A stretch of 64,000 bases of DNA, taken from positions 124,001 to 188,000 of the forward strand of contig NZ_WOVL01000001.1 of assembly GCF_009737085.1 (NCBI RefSeq), in the 5' to 3' direction. Of the stretch, positions 8,236 through 17,997 are shown in pieces. Every line of letters begins with the position of its first letter. Within the stretch, counting starts at the first letter, position 1. Position numbers and translations under genes: made by a program. This stretch comes from Paenibacillus sp. NEAU-GSW1 (GTDB lineage Bacteria; Bacillota; Bacilli; Paenibacillales; Paenibacillaceae). The notes under the pieces are model-generated. The model was not told where the DNA came from. It did no database searches and saw only the letters and a program-made list of their open reading frames with translations.

Positions 8236-9411
8236 ATGAAAATTTTTCATACTGCGGACTGGCATTTAGGCAAGCTGGTGCAGGGTGTATATATGACGGA
8301 AGACCAGCGCTATGCGCTGGAGCAATTTACGGCAGCAGTTGCCGAGGAAAAGCCGGATGCGGTCATTATCGCCGGCGATTTGTACGATCGTGCGGTGCCG
8401 CCGACGGAAGCGGTGGAGCTGCTCGATGAGCTGTTAAACAAAATAGTGATCGAACTGGACACGCCGGTGCTTGCGATTTCAGGCAATCACGACAGTCCGG
8501 ATCGGATCGATTTCGGCACAGCAATGATGAAAAGCAGAGGCTTACATATTGCCGGACGATTAAAGCAGGACCTGAAGCCGGTTGTGCTGCGGGACAGCTT
8601 TGGCGAGGTGCATTTTCATCTCGTTCCGTATGCGGATCCTGCGCAGGTTCGCCATGTATACGGAGATGAAGCGATTCGAACGCATGACGATGCGATGCGG
8701 GAAGTGACAGCGCGAATACGCGAAAAGATGGATTCGGCTGCGCGCCATGTGCTGATCGGCCATGCCTTTGTTACGCCTGGAGGCGCTGCGGAGCCGAACA
8801 CAAGCGAATCGGAGCGTCCGCTCTCGATCGGCGGCGCCGAGCATGTGCGGGCCGATTATTTTTCGCCGTTTCATTATACGGCGCTCGGCCATTTGCATCA
8901 GGCGCATTACGTGCAGCAGGAGAACATCCGTTATGCAGGCTCGCCATTGAAATATTCGATTTCGGAAGAAAATCACAATAAAGGCTTTTTTGTCGTCGAG
9001 CTGGGCGCGGAAGGCGTTCAATCGATTGCGAAAAGAGAGCTGAAGCCGCGCCGCGATATGCGCCGGGTAAGCGGCACGATGGAGGAAATCGAAACGCATC
9101 CGGTTAACGAGGATTATGTTTTCGTCACGCTGCTGAACGACAATCCGGTGCTGTTCCCGATGGAGAAAGTTCGCGCGGTTTACCCGAATGCGCTACATGT
9201 GGAACGGCGAATTACCCGTACGCTAACGGGAGGAGAAGAGGCGGACGGCGGGGAGCAGACGCTGGCGGCAAAGAGGCGGGAAGCCGATCCGGTCGCTTTG
9301 TTTGCTTCTTTCTATGCGGAAGTAAAGGGCGTGCCGTTGTCGGAGGAAAAGACGAAGCTGTTTGCCGAGACGTTCGGACAGCTGCTGCGCGAGGAGGGTG
9401 ACGCCGTATGA
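8236..9411 (+). CDS. sbcD: Exonuclease subunit SbcD (Mre11-type nuclease)
   Basis: The 391-aa protein opens MKIFHTADWHLGKLVQG and continues with AGDLYDRAVPPTEAV and SGNHDSPDRI, then GHAFVTPGG and GHLHQAHYV: the ordered metal-binding motifs of calcineurin-like phosphoesterases of the Mre11/SbcD family. With SbcC it forms the nuclease that processes hairpins and protein-blocked DNA ends. The start is ATG 8236 (SD GGAAGG); an upstream ATG at 8197 adds 13 unlike residues. Its TGA overlaps the ATG of sbcC (ATGA), indicating translational coupling. Confidence 0.97.
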   Translation: MKIFHTADWHLGKLVQGVYMTEDQRYALEQFTAAVAEEKPDAVIIAGDLYDRAVPPTEAVELLDELLNKIVIELDTPVLAISGNHDSPDRIDFGTAMMKSRGLHIAGRLKQDLKPVVLRDSFGEVHFHLVPYADPAQVRHVYGDEAIRTHDDAMREVTARIREKMDSAARHVLIGHAFVTPGGAAEPNTSESERPLSIGGAEHVRADYFSPFHYTALGHLHQAHYVQQENIRYAGSPLKYSISEENHNKGFFVVELGAEGVQSIAKRELKPRRDMRRVSGTMEEIETHPVNEDYVFVTLLNDNPVLFPMEKVRAVYPNALHVERRITRTLTGGEEADGGEQTLAAKRREADPVALFASFYAEVKGVPLSEEKTKLFAETFGQLLREEGDAV

Positions 9412-12400
9412 GACCGCTAAAACTGACCATGACCGCGTTCGGCCCGTATCGCGATTCGGAGACGGTTGATTTTGCGCAGCTGGAAAATCATCGGCTGTTC
9501 GTAATTTCCGGCAGCACGGGAGCGGGCAAAACGTCGATATTCGATGCGATCTGTTTTGCGCTGTACGGCGCGGCAAGCGGAGAGGACCGTTCGGAGCCGC
9601 GCATGCTGCGCAGCCATTTTGCCGATGACGATACGCATACGGCGGTCGAATTCGAATTTGCCGTCGGACGACGGAGCTTCCGCATATTCCGGCAATTGCC
9701 GCATCGCAAAGGCAATAACAAGAGCGAGACGGGCGGCAAAGCGGAGCTTTATGAGACGACGGACGGCGCGGATACGCCGGCTGTCGACCGTTTTACGGTC
9801 GGAGACGTTAACGCGAAGGTCGAATCGATTATCGGCTTGACGAAGGAGCAATTCAACCAGATCGTTATGCTGCCGCAAGGCGAATTTCGCAAGCTGCTCA
9901 CTTCGGATACGGATAATAAGGAAGAAATTTTGCGCCGCATTTTTCGGACGGAGCTTTATGAGCGGCTGGAGGCCCGTTTTCAGCAGCGCAATCGCGAGCT
10001 TGGCGAGGCGCTGCGGGAAGCGAGGCTGCGCGCCGAGCTGTATATGAAGCAGGCGGCGGAATCACTGCCGATCCGCGAGGAAAGCGCGCTAGCAGTTACG
10101 CTCGCGCAGCCGAGCTTCAGCGGCGCGCAGCTGTCCGAAGCGCTGGCGCAAGAGCAGGCGTTTTACCGCGAGACGGCGCGGGACGGCGAAGCGGCGAAAG
10201 CCGCGCTGCAAGCGGCGCTTGAGGCGCAGGAAGCGCAGCTGCAGGATGCGCTAGCGCTGAACGCGCGCTTTGCGGAGCTGGCGCGGGAGCGGGCGCAGCG
10301 CGAGGAGCTGGAGCGCGGCCGAGGCGAGCATGAGACGCGCGAGCGGCGGCTGGCGCTTGCGGAGCGCGCGGCGCAGCTGGCGCCGTACGCGGAGCAGGCC
10401 GAGCGCGCCGAGCGGGACGCCGCGGCGAAGCGGCAGCAACGCGATGCGCGGCTCGCCAGCGCGGAAGCCGCCGCGCGGGAAGCTGCGGCAGCGGAGGAGC
10501 GGCATCGCCGCGAGGAGCAGCGCGGAGCCGAGCGCGAGGCGGCGGCGCTGGAGCTGCACCGGCTGGCGGAGCTTGCGCCGGCGGTTCAGCAGCTTGCCGC
10601 GCTCCGGCAGGCGTACGAGCGGCTGGCTGCTGATGAGAAGAGCGGAGCGGCGAAGCTCGAACAGGCGGAGAAGCAAATTGCCGCGGCGAAGGAATTAAAA
10701 GCTGCCGCAGCGGCTCAGCTCAAATCGATCGAAAGCGAGACTGCTGCGGCAGCGGACGTAAAGGAGCAGCTGCGAAACGTCGAACAGCAGGGCAAACAGG
10801 TATCGAAGCTGATCGTTCTGGAGAAGGAGCTTGGTCAATTTGCCGAGCTGGAGAAGGAACGGACGACGGCGCTGACGGCTGTCCGCGAGGAGCATGAGCG
10901 GCTGGAGAAAAGTTGGATCGAGGGGCAGGCGAGCCTGCTCGCCGCCCATCTTCTCGACGGTAAGCCTTGTCCGGTTTGCGGCAGCGCCGAGCATCCGGAC
11001 AAAGCAGAATCGGCCGATGCGCTGCCTTCGCGGGAGCAGCTGAAGCAGACGAAGGATCAGCTGAGCTATCTGGAGCGCGAGTTAAATGAAGCGAGGCTGC
11101 AAAGCGCCTCCGCTCGCGCCGGCTGGGACAGCGCTATTGCGGAGCTGGCTGAGCTTGGCGCTTCTGCGGGTGCGCTTAGCGAAAGGCAAGCGGATTTGCG
11201 CAGCCGCTGGCGCGAGCTCAAAGACGAGAACGAACGGCTGGAGAAGCTAAGCGAGCAGGCGAAGGAAATCAAGCAAAAGAGCGAACAGCTCGATGAGCAG
11301 CTGGAGCAGATGCAGAAGGCGAAGGACAAGCAGCAGGCCGATCACCAGCAGCTTGCCGTAGAGCGCGCCTCCAAGCAATCGCAGCTGGAGTCTGAGCATG
11401 TGCGCATACCGGAGCAGCTTCGTTCTCCTGAACTGCTCGAGCGGCGGCTGAAGGAACAGCAGCAGCTGTCGGATACGTTAGCAGCGGCGTGGAAAGAAGC
11501 GCAGGAGCGCCTTCAGCAAGCCCGGACCAAGGCTGCCGAGGAGGCTGCGCATGCCGAGCAGCTGGAACGCCAGCTAACAGATGCGATACGGAATGCCGAA
11601 GAGTCGGCATCGCGTTTCGCGGATGAGCTTGCCAAGGCCGAGTTCGACGGCGTTGAGCCGTTCAGGACAGCCTTGCTGCAGGAAGAAGCGAGAGCAGAGC
11701 TTAAATTGCGGATCGAGAGCTACAAAGCCTCGCTGCTTGCGGCAGATCGTCGCATAGCCGAGCTTGAACAGGCTCTTGCCGGCCAGAAAGCGGCTGACAT
11801 TGAAGCGCTTCAAGCCGAGACGGCTCGCTTCAAGCGCGATCTGGAAGCGGCCGCTGCCGCGCTGCAGACAGCAGCGCGCTTTGTTGAAGAGACGGAACGG
11901 CTGAGAAAGTCGCTGGACAGCGCGAATGAGAAAGCAAAGCAGCTGGAGTCCGAGCTCGAGCAGGTGCTCGACGTGTATCAAATGCTGAAGGGCGACAATG
12001 CGATGAAAATATCGTTCGAGCGGTACATTCTGATCGAATTTCTGGAACAGATTTTGCACGCTGCCAACGAACGGCTTCGTCATTTGTCCGGAGGCCAATT
12101 TATGCTGCAGCGCAGCGACCGGCTCGAGACGCGCGGCAAGCAAAGCGGGCTCGGATTAGATATATATGATTCCTACACTGGACAGAATCGGGATGTGAAG
12201 ACGATGTCCGGCGGCGAGAAGTTTAACGCTTCTCTATGCCTCGCGCTTGGCATGACCGATGTCATTCAAGCTCATCAAGGCGGAATTTCGATTGAGATGA
12301 TGTTCATTGACGAAGGGTTTGGCTCGCTGGATGAGGAGTCGCTGGGCAAAGCGATCGAAGCGCTGGTCGATTTGCAGCGCGCCGGCCGCATGATCGGCGT

Positions 12401-12500
12401 CATCTCCCATGTGCAGGAGCTGAAGCAGGCTTTTCCAGCCGCACTTGAGGTGCATAAGACGAAAGAAGGCTACAGCCGCACGGCGATCGTCGTCAAATAA
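9408..12500 (+). CDS. sbcC: Exonuclease subunit SbcC (Rad50-type ATPase)
   Basis: The 1030-aa SMC/Rad50-like ATPase has Walker A (SGSTGAGKTSIFDA) near residue 35, two long coiled-coil arms, a zinc-hook CPVCG near residue 521, and C-terminal signature TMSGGEKFNASLCLALG with Walker B MMFIDEGFGSLDEE. It powers and tethers the SbcD nuclease. The first coiled-coil arm (about nt 10150-10650) is notably Ala/Glu/Arg-rich with very GC-rich codons, a compositional effect of the coil rather than clear foreign origin. It overlaps sbcD by 4 nt and ends just before a bidirectional terminator. Confidence 0.97.
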   Translation: MRPLKLTMTAFGPYRDSETVDFAQLENHRLFVISGSTGAGKTSIFDAICFALYGAASGEDRSEPRMLRSHFADDDTHTAVEFEFAVGRRSFRIFRQLPHRKGNNKSETGGKAELYETTDGADTPAVDRFTVGDVNAKVESIIGLTKEQFNQIVMLPQGEFRKLLTSDTDNKEEILRRIFRTELYERLEARFQQRNRELGEALREARLRAELYMKQAAESLPIREESALAVTLAQPSFSGAQLSEALAQEQAFYRETARDGEAAKAALQAALEAQEAQLQDALALNARFAELARERAQREELERGRGEHETRERRLALAERAAQLAPYAEQAERAERDAAAKRQQRDARLASAEAAAREAAAAEERHRREEQRGAEREAAALELHRLAELAPAVQQLAALRQAYERLAADEKSGAAKLEQAEKQIAAAKELKAAAAAQLKSIESETAAAADVKEQLRNVEQQGKQVSKLIVLEKELGQFAELEKERTTALTAVREEHERLEKSWIEGQASLLAAHLLDGKPCPVCGSAEHPDKAESADALPSREQLKQTKDQLSYLERELNEARLQSASARAGWDSAIAELAELGASAGALSERQADLRSRWRELKDENERLEKLSEQAKEIKQKSEQLDEQLEQMQKAKDKQQADHQQLAVERASKQSQLESEHVRIPEQLRSPELLERRLKEQQQLSDTLAAAWKEAQERLQQARTKAAEEAAHAEQLERQLTDAIRNAEESASRFADELAKAEFDGVEPFRTALLQEEARAELKLRIESYKASLLAADRRIAELEQALAGQKAADIEALQAETARFKRDLEAAAAALQTAARFVEETERLRKSLDSANEKAKQLESELEQVLDVYQMLKGDNAMKISFERYILIEFLEQILHAANERLRHLSGGQFMLQRSDRLETRGKQSGLGLDIYDSYTGQNRDVKTMSGGEKFNASLCLALGMTDVIQAHQGGISIEMMFIDEGFGSLDEESLGKAIEALVDLQRAGRMIGVISHVQELKQAFPAALEVHKTKEGYSRTAIVVK

Positions 12501-12506
12501 AAAGTA

Positions 12507-12555
12507 AAAAGCTGCCCGCAAGCCGTCATCGAAATGCGACTTGCGGGCAGCTTTT
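12507..12555. terminator. Bidirectional terminator between sbcC and the convergent membrane-protein gene
   Basis: AAAAGCTGCCCGCAAG (12507-12522) pairs perfectly with CTTGCGGGCAGCTTTT (12540-12555) across a 17-nt loop. The A and T runs flanking the stem allow it to work on both strands. Confidence 0.88.
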
Positions 12556-12628
12556 GCATGAATTGCTGTCATGCCTTATGGACGACGCGGCGTCATCTGT
12601 TGTAATTTTCTTTCGAAATTTTGTAAAA

Positions 12629-13150
12629 TTAAATACCAGCTGCCCTGGAAGCAAGGCTGATGACGATCATAAGCAGCATGCCCAGTATAATTACGCCGTT
12701 GAATACGAGGCCGATGATGGCGAACAGCTTGCGGCGGTTTTTGGCAAACACGCCTACGATGCCAAGAATCAAGCCGACAAACGAAATGCCGACACCGAGA
12801 AACATGAGTACTACGGCAGCCAGGATGGAGCCTGCGCCTTCAGGAATGGAGCCGCTTTCCGTTTCACTTAAAAAAGAAGTGGGATCTCCCGCCAATTGAG
12901 CCACAAATACGACAGAAAGGATTATGCCCAGAACGCCTAGCAATATTGAAATAATAGCCAAAACGAAGGAAGCGATGCCGAGACCGGAATGCTTTAATTT
13001 TCCTTCGGCAACTGGAGGCTCGCTGCCGAATGCCGGCTGAGAGGCATAAGGATTGTCATCCGGACGGTAAAATGAAGGTTGCTCGCTGCGGCCGTCATTC
13101 GATCCGGCTGTTGCGTCCAGCCCGTTATTATCGTTGCGGTTTTCTTCCAA
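12629..13150 (-). CDS. DUF4190-like small membrane protein
   Basis: The 173-aa protein has a polar, Asn/Asp/Pro-rich N-terminus (1-50, containing RPDDNPYASQPAFG), then three hydrophobic segments: GIASFVLAIISILLGVLGIIL, ILAAVVLMFLGVGISFVGLILG and LFAIIGLVFNGVIILGMLLM. This hydrophilic head plus Gly/Ile-rich helices resembles DUF4190-type proteins. The TTG at 13150 is preferred since AAAGGGGAG lies 7 nt upstream; the frame extends to 13255 but those residues overlap the start of the divergent gene and look non-coding. Function unknown. Confidence 0.75.
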   Translation of the reverse strand: MEENRNDNNGLDATAGSNDGRSEQPSFYRPDDNPYASQPAFGSEPPVAEGKLKHSGLGIASFVLAIISILLGVLGIILSVVFVAQLAGDPTSFLSETESGSIPEGAGSILAAVVLMFLGVGISFVGLILGIVGVFAKNRRKLFAIIGLVFNGVIILGMLLMIVISLASRAAGI

Positions 13151-13255
13151 AATCAATCTCCCCTTTAGTTTTAAATGGAAAAATAATGACATCTGCTGTA
13201 GAAAGTTCCATAAACATGATAGATTATACACAAATTTCGAAAGGTTGAACATCAT

Positions 13256-13636
13256 ATGACGAGAAAATATTTTGCAATAGGCGCTGTCGGCGCCGCGCTC
13301 GCAGTAGCGCTAGGCGCGTTTGGCGCACACGGATTGAAAGAAGTGCTTACAGAACGATTGCTGGAAATTTTCGAGACCGGCGTTCGTTATCAAATGTATC
13401 ATTCGCTTGGCCTGATGCTCGTCGCGCTGCTTGCTGACCGCATTGGCGCAAGTAAAGCGCTAAGAACGGGAGCTAATTTGCTGATCGCCGGCGTCGTTAT
13501 TTTCAGCGGAAGCTTGTATGCGCTCGCTTTGAGCGATGTATCAGTACTAGGCGCGATCACACCAATTGGCGGCGTTGCATTTTTGGCAGGTTGGGCATTT
13601 ATTGTCGTTTCAGCACTCCGTTTTAGGAAAAATTAA
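13256..13636 (+). CDS. DUF423 family membrane protein (YwdK-like)
   Basis: The 126-aa protein has four hydrophobic segments and family hallmarks: ALAVALGAFGAHGLKE near the N-terminus, FETGVRYQMYHSLGLMLVAL in the middle and TPIGGVAFLAGWAFI near the end. DUF423 proteins are small inner-membrane proteins of unknown function. The ATG at 13256 follows AAAGGTTG. It stands alone between a divergent DUF4190-like gene and the GGDEF-EAL gene 137 nt downstream. Confidence 0.88.
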   Translation: MTRKYFAIGAVGAALAVALGAFGAHGLKEVLTERLLEIFETGVRYQMYHSLGLMLVALLADRIGASKALRTGANLLIAGVVIFSGSLYALALSDVSVLGAITPIGGVAFLAGWAFIVVSALRFRKN

Positions 13637-13773
13637 CCTTAAATCCGACACGGTTCGATACAATCTTACAAATTCCTTGTGTTCCATTAGTAAATATTTC
13701 TATACCGAATCGGATATTTCGTTTATACTGTTACTAACATACTTGACCTGAGCAGAGGAAAGGAAGTTGGTGC

Positions 13774-15681
13774 GTGGCTAAACGAATGGATGACTTGTCT
13801 GTAAAACCGGTCCGGCATGCTGTTGCGCAGCCGCTTAATGAACCTTGGAAGGTCGGTTTATTGTTTCTGATCGTTTCCGCGATCGTCATTATACTTTCAT
13901 TTACTATGGTATCCAATCGCACGCTGCAATGGGTATCATGTACAATAGGTGTTTTGATTTTTGCAGTCACTGCCTATCTTTACATTCGTCGAGGACAACC
14001 TACCAGCTTTCATAACTACCATACGCCGATTGTCGAGACGCTGCTTCGATCGGAAGCCGTGCCGCTGGCCGTGCTCAATCGCGATGGCGTAATAATCGAA
14101 ATGAATGAAGCCTCCAGCCGCACGTTAGGCTACCATCGCAACGAGCTGCTGGGCAATTCGCTTGCGCCGCTTGTCGAACCGGGCAGCCGGCAGCTGCTGA
14201 ACGAAATGCTTGAACAAGCGCTTAAAGGCGAATCAAGACAGACGAACCTGAACATCACGCATCGTTCAGGCTTTCCGCTTGAGCTGCAAATTGTCTGCTC
14301 TCCGATGATGAAAGGCAATGAAGCAATCGGTACGATTGTGGTCAGCCATGATTTAAGCGATCGTAAGCGCAACGTAGAGCGTATTCGATACATGGCGTAT
14401 TATGACGATATGACCGGACTGCCAAACCGGACGCTGTTTCATATTAAACTAAGCGAGAGCTTGAGCGAAGCGCAAGCAGAAGGCAGGCTCATCGGACTTT
14501 GCTATTTGGATCTCGACCGATTCAAGCTGGTTAATGCGTCCTTTGGGCGCGAATTCGGCGATATGCTCCTAATGCAAGTCGCGGAGCGGTTGACGAGAGT
14601 TATTGCTGATCTAGGAATTGCTGCAAGAATGGAAGGCGACGAATTCGCGCTGCTATTCACGAATGTGAAATCGGAAGCTCATCTGATTGAGCTGAGCAAA
14701 GGCGTGTTATGTTCGATCGAAGAACCGTTCGAGCTGAAAGGATTCCCGTTGCATATTACCGGCAGCATAGGAGTCATTACGAGCAAAATTGCGGAAGATG
14801 ACGGCTATACGCTGCTGAAGAAGGCCGATATCGCACTTGTGAAAGTGAAGGAAAGCGGCAAGAACGATTGCATGCTTTATTCGGAAAGCTGGAGCAACTC
14901 CTCGCTTGAGCGGCTGACGCTGCAGCACGAAATGTACCGCGCGATTCAACGCCAGGAGTTTGTGCTTCATTACCAGCCTCAATATGATATTATCTCTGGG
15001 GCAATGGTTGGCGTGGAGGCGCTTGTGCGCTGGAAGCATCCCGTGAGAGGCATGATACCGCCTGGCGATTTCATTCCGCTTGCTGAGGAAAGCGGGATGA
15101 TCGTACAAATCGGCGACTGGGTGCTTGAGGAAGCATGCCGTCAAAGCAAGGCTTGGCAGGACGCAGGCTTGCCGCCGATGCCGGTATCGGTCAACTTGTC
15201 GATACGCCAATTTGTTCAGCATGATTTAGCAAGCAAGGTTGCCGCCGTCTTAGAGAAAACGGGGCTGGATCCGCAGTTTTTGGATTTGGAAATTACCGAG
15301 TCGATGACGATGGACGTGGCGCATGTATCGCGATGCTTAATCGAATTGACAGATATGGGCGTAGGCATTAGCGTGGATGATTTCGGAACCGGCTACAGTT
15401 CATTTCATTATTTGAAGAACTTCCCGATCGACCGGCTAAAAATCGACCGTTCGTTCGTAAGAGATATCCAGCAGGACCCTAGCGATGCCGAAATTGTTGC
15501 CGCAATCATAGCGATGGCGCATAATTTGAATATTCAGGTTATTGCGGAGGGCGTGGAGAACGAAGCGCAAATGGAATTTTTACGGAAGCATAATTGCGAT
15601 GAGATGCAGGGCTATTTCTGGAGTCCTCCCGTTCCTAGCGAAAGCATTGAAGAAATGCTGGGTTTAGCTTATATCCAATAA
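13774..15681 (+). CDS. PAS-GGDEF-EAL cyclic-di-GMP signalling protein, membrane-anchored
   Basis: This 635-aa protein has two transmembrane helices (about 28-48 and 52-72), a PAS domain (about 90-200), a GGDEF domain (about 210-375) and an EAL domain (about 385-630). The diguanylate cyclase signature is EGDEF rather than GGDEF, and the RxxD inhibitory site upstream is not visible. The EAL domain keeps GVEALVRWKHP, EITESM, DDFGTGYSS, KIDRSF and EGVE, so phosphodiesterase activity is likely while cyclase activity is uncertain. The start is GTG 13774 after AGGAAAGGAAG. A strong terminator follows, so it is probably monocistronic. Confidence 0.93.
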   Translation: MAKRMDDLSVKPVRHAVAQPLNEPWKVGLLFLIVSAIVIILSFTMVSNRTLQWVSCTIGVLIFAVTAYLYIRRGQPTSFHNYHTPIVETLLRSEAVPLAVLNRDGVIIEMNEASSRTLGYHRNELLGNSLAPLVEPGSRQLLNEMLEQALKGESRQTNLNITHRSGFPLELQIVCSPMMKGNEAIGTIVVSHDLSDRKRNVERIRYMAYYDDMTGLPNRTLFHIKLSESLSEAQAEGRLIGLCYLDLDRFKLVNASFGREFGDMLLMQVAERLTRVIADLGIAARMEGDEFALLFTNVKSEAHLIELSKGVLCSIEEPFELKGFPLHITGSIGVITSKIAEDDGYTLLKKADIALVKVKESGKNDCMLYSESWSNSSLERLTLQHEMYRAIQRQEFVLHYQPQYDIISGAMVGVEALVRWKHPVRGMIPPGDFIPLAEESGMIVQIGDWVLEEACRQSKAWQDAGLPPMPVSVNLSIRQFVQHDLASKVAAVLEKTGLDPQFLDLEITESMTMDVAHVSRCLIELTDMGVGISVDDFGTGYSSFHYLKNFPIDRLKIDRSFVRDIQQDPSDAEIVAAIIAMAHNLNIQVIAEGVENEAQMEFLRKHNCDEMQGYFWSPPVPSESIEEMLGLAYIQ

Positions 15682-15691
15682 TAAGGGCATG

Positions 15692-15744
15692 AAAATCCCC
15701 GTCTGCGAGCTGATTCGATCATTCAGCCGCAGACGGGGATTTTT
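15692..15744. terminator. Bidirectional terminator
   Basis: AAAATCCCCGTCTGCG (15692-15707) pairs with CGCAGACGGGGATTTT (15728-15743), followed by T residues. It separates the GGDEF-EAL gene from the convergent unknown gene at 15778-16251. Confidence 0.9.
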
Positions 15745-15777
15745 GGCAATAACGATAGTTGCCGACGTGCCAGCCAG

Positions 15778-16251
15778 CTATTCTTGAAAATCTTCAATCT
15801 CGTTGAGGCGAAACGTATATACTTGCTTCTCGTCGACATGATAGACGGTAACGACATTCGTATCCTCATCGAAGTTAATAATTCTGCAAGGTATGCTCAG
15901 CTTGACGCCAAACCCTTTGTTGACAATCAATCGAATAAGCTTATTGCTCTTCATATAGATGCGAATGGATTCGAATCCGTTCTCCGTTTGCTGCTGCGCA
16001 GCTTTTTGTACCGGTTTTGCCGTTTCTTGCTTCGTATGTACAGGGATTGCCGTATGACTGTCGGCCTCCAGCTTGCGTTGATCGATAATGCTGCCTAACT
16101 GTATGCCGCTTAGAATACGATAGTCGGCTAGGTTTAATTGATTAAGCGCATGCACAATTTGCTCAAGAGCGTCCCCGTTGTCAGTTCCTTCAACTAGCAT
16201 TTCCACTTGGAACAGATAAGATTTAGATGAAGCGGATTTAGTGGGATTCAT
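15778..16251 (-). CDS. Conserved-looking protein of unknown function, 157 aa
   Basis: The ATG at 16251 has an excellent SD (GGAGGAACT). The product is soluble: residues 12-60 (YLFQVEMLVEGTDNGDALEQIVHALNQL and following) look like an alpha/beta segment, residues 65-90 form a polar Gln/Lys-rich linker, and the C-terminal 65 residues (IRIYMKSNKLIRLIVNKGFGVKLSIPCRII onward) look like a small beta-barrel. I do not recognise a family. The two-module layout with a linker suggests a small binding or adaptor protein. It is a single gene with its own terminator. Confidence 0.7.
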   Translation of the reverse strand: MNPTKSASSKSYLFQVEMLVEGTDNGDALEQIVHALNQLNLADYRILSGIQLGSIIDQRKLEADSHTAIPVHTKQETAKPVQKAAQQQTENGFESIRIYMKSNKLIRLIVNKGFGVKLSIPCRIINFDEDTNVVTVYHVDEKQVYTFRLNEIEDFQE

Positions 16252-16505
16252 AGTTCCTCCGGACTAGATGGAATGATAATATTAATATAACATTTTTGGA
16301 CAAAATCATATAGAACAAAATTAACAATAATTTAGTAAAATCTGTCCAGCCTAACCAACTATATTATTCGCAAGCCATTCATTTTTTGAGTCTTTATAAT
16401 CATAAAATATTAGGTAAATGTCGAACCCTGGCGCTCATCCCCTGCATATAATGATCGTGCATTTGAAATGAAGCACGGAAGCTGGCCAAAGGGGGTGGAA
16501 CTACG

Positions 16506-16811
16506 ATGATGAGAATGGTTCCGATTACGCTCGATAACGGGGCGACGGCAATCGGGGTGGAAGTAAAGCTTCCGAAAACGACGCTTTTGTCTATCTCGAC
16601 GGATACCGGTTACATTATGTGCGGCGCCCTTGATGTGGGGCTTCTAAACGATCGGTTGAAAGACCGGGGCATCATTGCAGGCAGGGCGGTTGGCGTAAAG
16701 ACGCTGGAAGAGCTTCTTGCGGCGCCTCTTGAGTCCGTAACGACTAATGCCGAGGCTATGGGAATTGTTGCCGGTATGAAAGGATCGGATGCGCTTTTGC
16801 TGATGTCCTGA
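16506..16811 (+). CDS. DUF1805 family protein (YunC-like)
   Basis: The 101-aa protein matches the YunC/DUF1805 pattern: a short N-terminal beta segment (VPITLDNGATAIGVEVKLPKTTLL), then TDTGYIMCGALDVGLLNDRL and a GRAVGVKTLEELL segment. The family is small and of unknown function. The start is ATG 16506, preceded by AAAGGGGGTGG. A TATAAT hexamer lies at 16447-16452 but I see no convincing -35, so the promoter is left open. A bidirectional terminator follows. Confidence 0.85.
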   Translation: MMRMVPITLDNGATAIGVEVKLPKTTLLSISTDTGYIMCGALDVGLLNDRLKDRGIIAGRAVGVKTLEELLAAPLESVTTNAEAMGIVAGMKGSDALLLMS

Positions 16812-16835
16812 ATCAAAGCGCATGGCGAATAGAGA

Positions 16836-16875
16836 AAAAAGAGCCTGCCTATTGGGATGCCGGCAGGCTCTTTTT
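16836..16875. terminator. Bidirectional terminator between the DUF1805 gene and mtnA
   Basis: AAAAAGAGCCTGCC (16836-16849) pairs with GGCAGGCTCTTTTT (16862-16875) across a 12-nt loop. It serves the plus-strand DUF1805 gene and the minus-strand mtnK-mtnA operon. Confidence 0.92.
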
Positions 16876-16886
16876 GCGTTCGGGCA

Positions 16887-17942
16887 TTATTGCTCGAACA
16901 GTTTTTTGAGGTTCACGTCGTAAGGGGCTTTAATAATCCCTTTCTCCGTAATGATCGCAGTAACAAGATCGTTTGGCGTTACGTCGAACGCCGGATTAAA
17001 CACTTTAATGCCTTGCGGCGCAGTACGCTTGCCAAAGCCTTCCGTTATTTCTTCGGCGTTGCGTTCTTCAATCGGAATTTCAGCGCCAGTCGGCGTTAGA
17101 AGATCAATTGTAGACATCGGGCAAGCGACATAGAACGGAATGCCGTGAGCTTTGGCCAATACGGCAACGCTGTACGTGCCGATTTTGTTGGCAACGTCGC
17201 CGTTTGCGGCAACGCGGTCTGTGCCGACGATAACCGCATCCACCCAGCCTTTGCTCATAACCATGCCGGCCATGTTATCGCAAATTAGCGTTACGTCAAC
17301 GCCAGCCTGCTGAAGCTCGAAAGCGGTCAGCCTGGCGCCCTGCAGCACCGGACGAGTTTCGTCCGCGAATACGCGCAGCGTAATTCCCTGCTCCTGTGCT
17401 AAGTAGAATGGCGCGAGCGCAGTACCGTATTTGGCCGTTGCCAATCCGCCTGCATTGCAATGCGTAAGAACGCCCATATTTTCTTCAAAGAGCGACAGCG
17501 CATGTTCGCCGATAAGACGGTTTGTTTCCTCGTCCTCGCTTTGGATCGCGATCGCTTCGTCAAGCAGCGCTTGCTTAGCGGCTTCAACCGAAAGGCCGCT
17601 TTCCGCCAGCGCAGCAGCGCGAGCTTTCATCCGGTCCAGCGCCCAGAACAGATTGACGGCGGTCGGGCGGGACGTCGCCAAATATTCGGCTTGTTTGCGA
17701 ACTTGTTCAATCCAGCCCTCGATCGTTTCCTCGGCGCGGCTGCCAAGCACAACGCCGTAAGCAGCGGATATGCCGATAGCCGGAGCTCCGCGCACCTTCA
17801 AATGGCGAATCGCTTCCCACACATCCTCTGAGGTAGTCAGCGGTAAATATACGATTTCTTCGGGGAGCAGCCGTTGGTCCAGCAAATCAAGCTTGTCGCC
17901 GGCCCAGATGACCGATTGCAGCCCTGCATAGCTAGTTGTCAT
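16887..17942 (-). CDS. mtnA: Methylthioribose-1-phosphate isomerase
   Basis: The 351-aa protein of the eIF2B-like sugar isomerase fold contains [14 protein letters not shown] near residue 50, [20 protein letters not shown] near 160 (catalytic cysteine in HCNAGG) and [19 protein letters not shown] near 240 (catalytic aspartate). It converts 5-methylthioribose-1-phosphate to the ribulose form in methionine salvage. It is 55 nt downstream of mtnK on the same strand, forming a two-gene operon that ends at the bidirectional terminator. Downstream steps (mtnB, mtnW, mtnX, mtnD) are not in this window. Confidence 0.97.
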   Translation of the reverse strand: MTTSYAGLQSVIWAGDKLDLLDQRLLPEEIVYLPLTTSEDVWEAIRHLKVRGAPAIGISAAYGVVLGSRAEETIEGWIEQVRKQAEYLATSRPTAVNLFWALDRMKARAAALAESGLSVEAAKQALLDEAIAIQSEDEETNRLIGEHALSLFEENMGVLTHCNAGGLATAKYGTALAPFYLAQEQGITLRVFADETRPVLQGARLTAFELQQAGVDVTLICDNMAGMVMSKGWVDAVIVGTDRVAANGDVANKIGTYSVAVLAKAHGIPFYVACPMSTIDLLTPTGAEIPIEERNAEEITEGFGKRTAPQGIKVFNPAFDVTPNDLVTAIITEKGIIKAPYDVNLKKLFEQ

Positions 17943-17997
17943 TATGCAAATTCCTTTCTATCGTAACCATAGCGGCATTTATTTCATGCCTCATTTG

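Noticed and set aside
10150..10650. Horizontal-transfer signal from high GC in sbcC
   Set aside because: The composition follows from Ala/Glu/Arg coiled-coil codons in a gene with normal neighbours and motifs.
16252..16505. Possible riboswitch or promoter before the DUF1805 gene
   Set aside because: Only a TATAAT is visible; no matching -35 and no conserved riboswitch core could be seen.
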